A program made the position numbers and the translations under genes. Positions 48,149-55,732 of a DNA stretch of 64,000 nucleotides are shown here, in pieces; position 1 is the stretch's first letter; every line of letters starts with the position of its first letter. Location: assembly GCA_963821235.1 (NCBI GenBank), contig CAWGCS010000001.1, positions 682,001 through 746,000 of the forward strand, in the 5' to 3' direction. A model generated the notes under the pieces. That model worked only from the letters and a program-made list of their open reading frames with translations. It had not been told where the DNA came from and searched no databases. This stretch comes from CTSoil-043 sp963821235 (GTDB lineage: Bacteria; Chloroflexota; Limnocylindria; Limnocylindrales; CSP1-4).

Positions 48149-48856
48149 CTACTCGCAGGCGACCGGAGCGGCGGTAGGGTTGGCCGCGTCGTGCTCGGCC
48201 GGCCCGGCGCTCAGGGGCCGGGCGACGAGCATCGTGAGGAGGCCGGTGTAGCCGGGCAGGCCCTTCCTCGGTCCCTCCGACGTCTGGAGCATCAGCTGCT
48301 CGTCCCTGGCGGCGAAGGCGACGTCGAGGCTGGCCTGGTGGCGCAGCACGCGCGTCACCTCGTACAGGAAGACCTGGTCGTCGCTCGTGTAGACCTGGAC
48401 GAGCATCCCGAGCATCTTCTTGTCCGCGGTCTCGAGGATCGGGAGGAACATCCCGACTCGCGCGTGGGCATAGAGGTACGTCGTGCCCGGCTCGCCCGGC
48501 TGGCTCAGCTCGGGGAGGTACTCGGCGACGTCGCAGTAGGGGAAGTGGTCCGGGTCGGCCGGCGGCCGCACGACGGGCAGGTCGATCCGCAGGGCTGGGA
48601 CGACCACCCGGGTCGCCGCCCTGGCGGCCGTCGGTCCGGACGACGGGGCCGGCGAGCCGGGCGGGGCCAGCGACCCCAGGGGAAGGAGGCTCGGGGCGGG
48701 CTGGCTCGTCGGCGAGGGCGTCGCCGTGGCGGCCACGGCGGTGGCCTCCGGGGGGTCCTGGTAGGTGAGCAGGCCGCAGGCGAGCAGGGCGATGCCGGCC
48801 GCCGTCACGAGGGCGGGCAGGAGGCGGCCGCGCATCCAGTCGAAGAGCGAGCGCAT
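48149..48856 (-). CDS. sortase-like membrane protein lacking the catalytic Cys
   Basis: The product has 235 residues from ATG 48856. It has an N-terminal TM (about 13-32, PALVTAAGIALLACGLLTY), a Ser/Pro/Thr linker and a sortase fold (about 85-220): RVVVPALRIDLPVV, TTYLYAHARVGMFLPIL with the catalytic-type His, and VQVYTSDDQVFLYEVTRV. The strand that normally ends in TLxTC reads EQLMLQTSEG, so the nucleophilic Cys is Ser. The basic residue region TMLVARP remains. It is probably a non-catalytic or atypical member. It is convergent with corA (9 nt gap) and divergent from the thioredoxin gene. Confidence 0.75.
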   Translation of the reverse strand: MRSLFDWMRGRLLPALVTAAGIALLACGLLTYQDPPEATAVAATATPSPTSQPAPSLLPLGSLAPPGSPAPSSGPTAARAATRVVVPALRIDLPVVRPPADPDHFPYCDVAEYLPELSQPGEPGTTYLYAHARVGMFLPILETADKKMLGMLVQVYTSDDQVFLYEVTRVLRHQASLDVAFAARDEQLMLQTSEGPRKGLPGYTGLLTMLVARPLSAGPAEHDAANPTAAPVACE

Positions 48857-48995
48857 CGGTGGTGGAATCCTAGCAAGGTGGGCGGCCGGGACCGCCCGAC
48901 CGGCTCGCCCGGTCCCGGGATGCCGCGCCCGGGGTGGGCCGCGGCCCAGCCGGGCGACCGACGCCGATGGCGGGAGTCGGCTACGCTCCGGGCCG

Positions 48996-49658
48996 ATGCG
49001 CACGTTCGCCGCCCTCGTCGCGGGACTCCTCCTGGGCGTGGCTGCCGCCCTCGGCCTCGCCGTAGCCGTCTACTCGCTGGTGCCTGCCGCGCCGGCGCCG
49101 ACGGCACCCGCCCTCCTGACTCCGGCCGCCGTCCTCGAATCCCCGACCCCGACCGCCGCCCCCACCCCGACCGCCAGCTCGACCGCCGCCCCCAGCGCGA
49201 GCCGGAGCCCGTCGCCGTTCCCCCTCGTCGGCACTCCAGCGCCTGCACTCTCCGTGCCGGCGCTCGACGGCACGACCATCGACCTCGCCGCCTACCGCGG
49301 GAAGCCCGTCTGGCTCGTCTTCACCGGCACCTACTGCCCGCCCTGCCGCGACGAGTACCCGCTCATGAGCGGGTTCGCCGTGCGCTACGCGGAGGCTGGC
49401 CTCGTCGTCATCGCCGTCCACGTCAAGGAGGACGCGGCGACCGTGAAGCCGTTCGTCGACGCTCTCGACGTGACCTTCCCCGTCGCCCTCGACGCGGACG
49501 GCAGCCGGGCGAAGGCCTGGGATGCCGTGGCCCTGCCCGTCCACTACTGGATCGATGCCTCTGGCATCATCCGCGACGCGGCGCTCGGGGGGCTGGGACC
49601 CGATCAGATGGCGCGCAGCCTCGCCTCGATCCTGCCCGGCGTGACGATCGGCGAGTGA
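48996..49658 (+). CDS. TlpA/ResA-like membrane-anchored thioredoxin
   Basis: The product has 220 residues from ATG 48996. A signal anchor (ALVAGLLLGVAAALGLAVAV) and a Thr/Ala/Pro linker lead to a thioredoxin domain: LDGTTIDLAAYRGKPVWLVF, active site TGTYCPPCRDEYP, then VIAVHVKEDAATVKPFV and cis-Pro VALPVHYWIDASG. It acts outside the membrane, reducing or exchanging disulfides, as in cytochrome c maturation. The CPPC active site is somewhat unusual. It is adjacent to the divergent sortase-like gene, sharing about 140 bp of upstream DNA. Confidence 0.88.
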   Translation: MRTFAALVAGLLLGVAAALGLAVAVYSLVPAAPAPTAPALLTPAAVLESPTPTAAPTPTASSTAAPSASRSPSPFPLVGTPAPALSVPALDGTTIDLAAYRGKPVWLVFTGTYCPPCRDEYPLMSGFAVRYAEAGLVVIAVHVKEDAATVKPFVDALDVTFPVALDADGSRAKAWDAVALPVHYWIDASGIIRDAALGGLGPDQMARSLASILPGVTIGE

Positions 49659-49730
49659 GCCGGCAGCCGCCGGCGGCCCGGGCGGCCACGCTTCCTCAAC
49701 CGGCGGCGACGAACCCGGACCGGGGAGGGG

Positions 49731-51206
49731 CTAGGGGAGCGCGGCGGTGAGTGCCCGGGCCGCCGTGCCCACGCCCTCGAGGAAGGGACCCGGGAAGAGC
49801 CCCAGGGCCACCGTCATCGCGGCCGTCACCACCAGGCCGGTCCGCAGCAGGGCGCCGTGGGCGACCGGGAACGGCTCGGCCTGCGGCTCCCGCATGTACA
49901 TGTAGACCACGACACGGAGGTAGTAGAAGGCGGCCGCCGCGGCGTTGAGGACCGCGATCACGGCCAGGAGGGCCAGCCAGCCGCCGCCCTGCACCGCGGC
50001 CAGGATCACGTAGGCCTTGGCGAAGAAGCCGGCCGTCGGCGGGATCCCCGTCAGCGACAGGAGGAAGAGGACCATCAGGATGCCCAGCAGCGGCTCCCGG
50101 CGGCCCAGGCCGGCGAAGGTCTCGAGGCGGCTGGTGACGCCAGGGCGCTTCTGGAGGGCGGCGATGACGGCGAAGGCGCCCAGGTTCATGAAGGCGTACG
50201 CCGCGCAGTAGTAGAGCAGCCCCTCGAGCCCCTCCAGGCGCCCGCCGGCGTAGGCCGCCAGGCCGACCATCATGTAGCCGGTGTGGGCGATCGAGGAGTA
50301 GGCCAGCATCCGCTTGACGTTGTCCTGGGTGAGGGCGACGAGGTTGCCGAGCGTCATCGTCAGCGCCGCGAGCACGAAGATCACGATCAGCCACTCCTCG
50401 CGGAGCGGGGCCAGCGCCTCGCCGAAGACGCGGAGGATCACGGCGAAGGCGCCGATCTTCGGTCCGACCGAGAGGTAGCCGGTGATCGGCGTCGGCGAGC
50501 CCTGGTAGGCGTCCGGAGTCCAGTAGTGGAAGGGGACCGCGGCGGCCTTGAAGGCGACGCCGGTGGTCAGGAAGGCGAGGCCCATCGCCAGGCCCGGCGA
50601 GAGCGTCGCCTGTCCCTCCACGATGCGTCCCAGGACCGCCGCCACGTCGCCGATGCGGGTCGAGCCCGTCAGGCCCCAGACGAAGGCGAGGCCGAAGAGG
50701 AAGATCGCGCTGGAGAACGATCCCAGCAGGAAGTACTTGACGGCGCCCTCCGTCGAGAGGGCGTCGCGCTTGTGGTAGCCCGCCAGCAGGTAGCCCGGGA
50801 TGACCATCAGCTCCAGGCCCAGGAACAGGACGAGGAGGTCGGCCGAGGCGGCCACGAGCATGGCGCCCGCCATGGCGAAGACCAGGATGGCCGCGAACTC
50901 CGCGGTCGGCAGGCCGCGCGGCGACAGGTAGTCAGGTCCGAAGAGGATCGTCAGGGCGATGATCGCCACGAAGACGAGGTGGAAGAACGTCGTCAGCGCA
51001 TCCACCCGGTACGAGCCGCCGAAGGCGGTGCCGGGCGTCGCCCCGGTCCACACGACGAGCGCGGCCACGACGACGAGGCCCACCATGGCCACGCCGACGG
51101 CGACGTACGTGGCGCCGGGCCGGATGATGTCGGCCACGATGATCGCGGCGGCCACGAGGACCGCGGCGGCGAACGGGGCGATGACGGTGAGGTCGGCAAG
51201 GGACAT
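49731..51206 (-). CDS. nuoN: NADH-quinone oxidoreductase subunit N
   Basis: The product has 491 residues from ATG 51206 with about 14 TM helices. Antiporter-like motifs are present: the Lys/Glu sites in LFLGLELMVIPGYLLAGYHK, EGAVKYFLLGSFSSAIFLFG, FKAAAVPFHYWTPDAYQGSP and TQDNVKRMLAYSSIAHTGYM. It is one of the proton-pumping subunits in the membrane arm. It is the last gene of the nuo operon; its stop converges on the thioredoxin gene, with a 72-bp gap. Confidence 0.96.
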   Translation of the reverse strand: MSLADLTVIAPFAAAVLVAAAIIVADIIRPGATYVAVGVAMVGLVVVAALVVWTGATPGTAFGGSYRVDALTTFFHLVFVAIIALTILFGPDYLSPRGLPTAEFAAILVFAMAGAMLVAASADLLVLFLGLELMVIPGYLLAGYHKRDALSTEGAVKYFLLGSFSSAIFLFGLAFVWGLTGSTRIGDVAAVLGRIVEGQATLSPGLAMGLAFLTTGVAFKAAAVPFHYWTPDAYQGSPTPITGYLSVGPKIGAFAVILRVFGEALAPLREEWLIVIFVLAALTMTLGNLVALTQDNVKRMLAYSSIAHTGYMMVGLAAYAGGRLEGLEGLLYYCAAYAFMNLGAFAVIAALQKRPGVTSRLETFAGLGRREPLLGILMVLFLLSLTGIPPTAGFFAKAYVILAAVQGGGWLALLAVIAVLNAAAAAFYYLRVVVYMYMREPQAEPFPVAHGALLRTGLVVTAAMTVALGLFPGPFLEGVGTAARALTAALP

Positions 51207-51220
51207 CGGCGGCGCTCCCG

Positions 51221-52765
51221 TCAGCGGCCGATCGCCGTCGCCAGCGACGGGTCGACGGCGGCGAGGACGGCCTTCACCGACCCGGCCACGAGGTCCAGCA
51301 TGAGGCCGGGGAAGAGGCCCAGGACCACGACCAGCGCCCCCAGCGGCGCCAGGGTCAGGACCTCCACCGGGCGCATGTCCGTCAGGTGCTGGCCGAGGCC
51401 GGCCAGGAAGTCGGAGAGCGGCCCGAAGAGGACGCGCTGCTGCATCCACAGCAGGTACCCGGCCGCGAAGATCATCACGAAGGTGATGCTGACGGCCAGC
51501 CACGGGTAGAAGGCGAACGCGCCCTGGAAGACCAGGAACTCGCCGACGAAGCCGGCCAGGCCGGGCAGGCCGACCGAGGCGAAGACGAAGAAGCCGAGCG
51601 CCGCCGCGAAGACGGGCGTCGGCCCGCCCAGGCCGCCCATCCTGGCGATCGTGCGGTCGTGGGTCCGCTGGTAGATGACCCCGACGAGGAGGAAGAGCGC
51701 CCCGGTGATGAGGCCGTGGTTCACCATCTGCAGGATCGCCCCCTGGAGCCCCTGCTCCTGGAAGATGAAGATCCCCAGGGTGACGAAGCCCATGTGGCTG
51801 ACGGAGCTATACGCCACCAGCTTCTTGAGGTCGGGCTGGACCAGGGCCACGATGGCCCCGTAGATGATGGCGATGACCGAGAGCACGATGATCAGGGGGG
51901 CGAACGCCTGGGCGCCCTCGGGGAAGAGCGGGATCGCGAAGCGGATGAACCCGTAGGCGCCGAGCTTGAGCAGGACGCCGGCCAGGATGACCGACCCGGC
52001 GGTGGGGGCCTCGACGTGGGCGTCGGGCAGCCAGGTGTGGAACGGGAACATCGGCACCTTGATCGCGAAGGCCAGGGCGAACGCGGCGAAGGCGAAGAGC
52101 TGGAAGGTCCGGTCGAAGCCGTGCCCGGCCAGGCTCTGGAGGTCGAAGGCCCCGGCCCACGATCCCGTCGCCACCTGGTAGGCGAACGCGGTGGCCAGGA
52201 TCGCCACCAGCATGAGGAGCGACCCGACGAGGGTGTAGAGGACGAACTTGATCGTGGCGTAGATGCGGTTCGCGCCGCCCCAGATCCCGATGATCAGGTA
52301 CATCGGGACGAGGACGACCTCCCAGAAGATGTAGAAAAGGAAGAGGTCCAGGGCGACGAAGACGCCGAGCATCCCGACCTCGAGGATGAGGAAGGAGATC
52401 ATGTACTCCTTCACCCGCTCCTTGATCGGGGAGAAGCTGGCCAGGATCGAGATCCAGGTCAGGGTCGTGGTCAGGACGACCATGGCCACGCCGAGCCCGT
52501 CCACGCCGAGCTTGTACTGGATGCCGAAGAGGGGGATCCAGTCAACCTGCTCCACGAACTGGAAGGACATCCCCGGCCCGGTGCTCCGTCCGGGCAGGAA
52601 GCCCAGGAGCAGCCAGAGGCTCACGACCCAGGTGGCCAGGGCGAAGAAGAGGGCCGCGCCCCGGATCGCGCCCAGGTTGCCGCGCGGGATGAGGGCGACG
52701 ACGACCGCCCCAACGAGCGGCAGGAAGGTGATGACGCTGAGGATCGGGAAGGAGGAGATGTCCAT
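51221..52765 (-). CDS. nuoM: NADH-quinone oxidoreductase subunit M
   Basis: The product has 514 residues from ATG 52765 with about 14 TM helices. Conserved regions are FYIFWEVVLVPMYLIIGIWG, KVPMFPFHTWLPDAHVEAPT, LKLGAYGFIRF, LVQPDLKKLVAYSSVSHMGF and GLITGALFLLVG. It is a proton-translocating antiporter-like subunit of the membrane arm. The gene lies between nuoL and nuoN with 11- to 14-nt gaps. Confidence 0.96.
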   Translation of the reverse strand: MDISSFPILSVITFLPLVGAVVVALIPRGNLGAIRGAALFFALATWVVSLWLLLGFLPGRSTGPGMSFQFVEQVDWIPLFGIQYKLGVDGLGVAMVVLTTTLTWISILASFSPIKERVKEYMISFLILEVGMLGVFVALDLFLFYIFWEVVLVPMYLIIGIWGGANRIYATIKFVLYTLVGSLLMLVAILATAFAYQVATGSWAGAFDLQSLAGHGFDRTFQLFAFAAFALAFAIKVPMFPFHTWLPDAHVEAPTAGSVILAGVLLKLGAYGFIRFAIPLFPEGAQAFAPLIIVLSVIAIIYGAIVALVQPDLKKLVAYSSVSHMGFVTLGIFIFQEQGLQGAILQMVNHGLITGALFLLVGVIYQRTHDRTIARMGGLGGPTPVFAAALGFFVFASVGLPGLAGFVGEFLVFQGAFAFYPWLAVSITFVMIFAAGYLLWMQQRVLFGPLSDFLAGLGQHLTDMRPVEVLTLAPLGALVVVLGLFPGLMLDLVAGSVKAVLAAVDPSLATAIGR

Positions 52766-52776
52766 CGTCGCCCTCC

Positions 52777-54801
52777 CTACCGCGCCGCGATCAGGAGGTA
52801 CGAGCCGGCCATCACGATCAGGCCGATCGCGATCCCCAGCGCGTAGTTCTGGACTCGCCCCGTCTGCACCCGGCGGAGGCCGCGCCCGGCGTCCAGGGTC
52901 AGGCGGCCGACGCCGTTGACGGTCCCGTCGACGACGGTCCGGTCGAACCACCACAGGGCACCCGCGATCCGCCCGCCGACGACGATGAAGAGGAGGTGGT
53001 TCAGGTCGTCGAACCACCACTTGTTCAGCGAGGCGCGGTAGAGGAAGCGGGTTGCGCCGTTCGCGTTGGTGATGGCCGCCACCCGGGCCCGGAAGCCGCC
53101 GCGCCGGAAGGCCCCGAAGAGGGCGAGGCCGGCAACCAACCCGATGGTCGCCGCCGTGACGCTGATCAGGATCAGGACGCCGTCGATCCCCATCAGCTCG
53201 AACGGCTTCGCCTCGCCGTGGAGGATCCGCTCCGACTCGCCGAAGACCGGCTCGAGCCAGTGCTTGAGGGTCGAGTCGCCGAACGGCAGGCCCAGCACCA
53301 GCCCCAGACCGATCGAAGGCAGGGCCAGGAGCACGAGGGGGACCGTCATCGTCCAGGTGGACTCGTGGATCTTCGACCAGATGCCCCTGGCGTGCTCGGA
53401 GGGCTCGCCGTAGAAGGTCTTGCCCATCAGCCGCCACATGTAGAAGGCGGTCATCACGGCGACCACCACCCCGATCGCCCAGACCCAGTAGAAGCCGAAG
53501 GTGAAGCTCTCGCCGAGGATCTCGTCCTTGCTGAAGAAGCCGGCCAGGGGCGGGATCCCGGCGATGGCCAGGCTGCCGGCGAGCATCGTCCAGTGGGTGA
53601 TCGGGATCTTCCGCCACAGGCCGCCCATGCGGTTCATGTCCTGCTCCTCGTGGACGGCGTGGATGACGCTGCCAGAGCCGAGGAAGAGGAGGCCCTTGAA
53701 GAAGCCGTGGGCCATGAGGTGGAAGATCGCTGCCGCGTAGGCCCCCACGCCGAGGGCCGCGAACATGTAGCCCAGCTGGGAGAGCGTCGAGTAGGCCAGG
53801 ACCCGCTTGATGTCCGTCTGGGTGAAGGCGATCGAGGCGGCCAGGATCGCCGTGAAGATGCCGATGCCGGCCACCACGACCATCACCTGGGGGGCCAGGC
53901 TGAAGATGGGATTGGCGCGGGCCACGAGGTAGACGCCGGCGTTGACCATCGTCGCGGCATGGATGAGGGCGGAGACCGGCGTCGGGCCCTCCATCGCGTC
54001 GGGCAGCCAGACGTGGAGCGGGAACTGGGCGCTCTTGCCGACGGCGCCGCAGAAGACGAGCAGGGCGATGGCCGAGATCGTCGTCGCGTCGAGCTTCGCG
54101 ATCGCCTCGAACGAGGCCCGGATGTCCAGGGTGCCCGTGCTGACCCAGATCAGCATGATCCCGAGGGCGAAGCCCAGGTCCCCCACCCGGTTGACGATGA
54201 ACGCCTTCTTGGCCGCCAGGGCGGCGGACGGCCGGCCATACCAGAAGCCGATCAGGAGGTAGGAGCTGAGCCCGACGAGCTCCCAGGCGGCGAAGACGGT
54301 CAGCCAGCTGTCGCCCAGGACCAGCAGCAGCATGCTGAACATGAAGAGGTTGAGGTAGGCGAAGAACCGCCAGCGGCCGGGGTCGTGGGCCATGTAGCCC
54401 ACCGAGTAGAGGTGGACGAGCATGCCGATCGTGGTGACGACGATGAGGAGGCAGGCCGTGAGCTGGTCGACGAAGAGGCCGACCTGCACCTGCAGGGCGC
54501 CGGCCGGGATCCAGGTCCAGAGGGTGATCCCCGCCCCGTGCTCGCCGAACCCGCCGTCGACCAGGGCCTCGTAGACCACGACCATGGCGATCGCCCAGGT
54601 GGCGACCACGAGCAGGAGTGGCACCAGGAAGGCGAAGCGCCCGATCCGCCGACCGAAGAGGGCCGTGAACACGAAGCCCGCCAGCGGCAGGGCGAGGAGG
54701 AGCGGCGTCAGGTTCAGGACGTCGGCGGCGGTCCCCTGCGGGGAGGTGCCCTCCACGACGGCGAGGAGCGGCGCGACGTTCGGGATCAGGTGGTCGAACA
54801 C
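52777..54801 (-). CDS. nuoL: NADH-quinone oxidoreductase subunit L
   Basis: The product has 674 residues. The antiporter-like core includes FAAWELVGLSSYLLIGFW, FPLHVWLPDAMEGPTPVSAL, IHAATMVNAGVYLVAR and FTQTDIKRVLAYSTLSQLGY. A C-terminal segment (about 500-674) contains the long lateral helix region and last TM (YALGIAIGLIVMAGSYLLI). It is the distal proton pump subunit. The start is ATG 54801, 24 nt downstream of nuoK. Confidence 0.96.
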   Translation of the reverse strand: MFDHLIPNVAPLLAVVEGTSPQGTAADVLNLTPLLLALPLAGFVFTALFGRRIGRFAFLVPLLLVVATWAIAMVVVYEALVDGGFGEHGAGITLWTWIPAGALQVQVGLFVDQLTACLLIVVTTIGMLVHLYSVGYMAHDPGRWRFFAYLNLFMFSMLLLVLGDSWLTVFAAWELVGLSSYLLIGFWYGRPSAALAAKKAFIVNRVGDLGFALGIMLIWVSTGTLDIRASFEAIAKLDATTISAIALLVFCGAVGKSAQFPLHVWLPDAMEGPTPVSALIHAATMVNAGVYLVARANPIFSLAPQVMVVVAGIGIFTAILAASIAFTQTDIKRVLAYSTLSQLGYMFAALGVGAYAAAIFHLMAHGFFKGLLFLGSGSVIHAVHEEQDMNRMGGLWRKIPITHWTMLAGSLAIAGIPPLAGFFSKDEILGESFTFGFYWVWAIGVVVAVMTAFYMWRLMGKTFYGEPSEHARGIWSKIHESTWTMTVPLVLLALPSIGLGLVLGLPFGDSTLKHWLEPVFGESERILHGEAKPFELMGIDGVLILISVTAATIGLVAGLALFGAFRRGGFRARVAAITNANGATRFLYRASLNKWWFDDLNHLLFIVVGGRIAGALWWFDRTVVDGTVNGVGRLTLDAGRGLRRVQTGRVQNYALGIAIGLIVMAGSYLLIAAR

Positions 54802-54825
54802 GCGGCTGTCTCAGGCTCCTCGGGG

Positions 54826-55137
54826 CTACTGGCGCATCGCGTCGTACTCGTCGACGAGCGGCGTCCGGCGGTTGCGGAAGATCGCCATGACGATCGCCAG
54901 GCCGACGGTCGCCTCGGCCGCGGCGACCGCCATGACCATCAGGGCGATCACCGAGGCATCGACGTTGAGCGCGGGGACGAACGCCCCGAAGGCCACGATG
55001 GCGAGGTTGACGGCGTTGAGCATCAGCTCGACCGACATGAGCATGCTGATCGCGTTCCGGCGGGCCAGGAACCCGAAGGTCCCGACGGCGAAGAGGATCC
55101 CCGCCAGGACGAGATAGGCGTCGAGGGAGTGGCTCAT
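54826..55137 (-). CDS. nuoK: NADH-quinone oxidoreductase subunit K
   Basis: The product is 103 residues with three TM helices: AYLVLAGILFAVGTFGFLAR, SMLMSVELMLNAVNLAIVAFGA (with the conserved Glu) and AAAEATVGLAIVMAIFRNR (second conserved Glu). The ATG 55137 overlaps the nuoJ stop as ATGA. The size is standard. Confidence 0.96.
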   Translation of the reverse strand: MSHSLDAYLVLAGILFAVGTFGFLARRNAISMLMSVELMLNAVNLAIVAFGAFVPALNVDASVIALMVMAVAAAEATVGLAIVMAIFRNRRTPLVDEYDAMRQ

Positions 55138-55667
55138 GCGTCGCGATCCTCCCGCTTGGCCAGGAAGACGCTGCCGATGACGGCCGCCAGCAGGAGCACG
55201 CTCACGACCTCGAACGGCAGGATGTACTGGTTGAAGAGGAGGCGGGCGAGGGCGTCCGTGGCCGTCGCCAGCCGGCTCCCCACCTCGCCCCAGTCGGTGG
55301 TCGTCACCGTAAGGCCGATGAGCACGGCGAGGACGACGGCCGCGATGGCGGCCGGCAGCGCCTGGGTCTGGAAGACGAGGCGGACGGGCGCGTTCTTGGC
55401 CTGCGTGAGCATCACCGCGAACAGGATCAGGACCGCGATGGCGCCGATGTAGACGAGGACCTGGGCGGCGGCGACGAGCGGCGCACCGAGCATCACGTAA
55501 ATGCCGGCCAGGGCGGCGAAGCAGACGATCATCGCCAGCGCGCAGCGGATGATGTCGCGCAGGGTCACGACGAGGAGGGCGCTGCCGAGCATGACGGCCG
55601 CGAGGATCGCGAAGAGCACGTCGCTCCAGCTGATCCCCAGGACCGGCACGGTATCCGGTATCGGCAC
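55134..55667 (-). CDS. nuoJ: NADH-quinone oxidoreductase subunit J
   Basis: The product is 177 residues from GTG 55667, with AGAGGGAACA just upstream. It has five TM helices, including the family region LVVTLRDIIRCALAMIVCF and AQVLVYIGAIAVLILFAVML with the conserved Tyr-Ile-Gly-Ala turn. It belongs to the membrane domain of complex I. It starts 65 nt after the NuoG-like fusion gene and overlaps nuoK. Confidence 0.95.
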   Translation of the reverse strand: MPIPDTVPVLGISWSDVLFAILAAVMLGSALLVVTLRDIIRCALAMIVCFAALAGIYVMLGAPLVAAAQVLVYIGAIAVLILFAVMLTQAKNAPVRLVFQTQALPAAIAAVVLAVLIGLTVTTTDWGEVGSRLATATDALARLLFNQYILPFEVVSVLLLAAVIGSVFLAKREDRDA

Positions 55668-55732
55668 TGTTCCCTCTCTCCGCCGTCGTGCGCGTCCGGG
55701 CGCGGGACCCCGCCTCGCCCGCGCCCTCGGCG

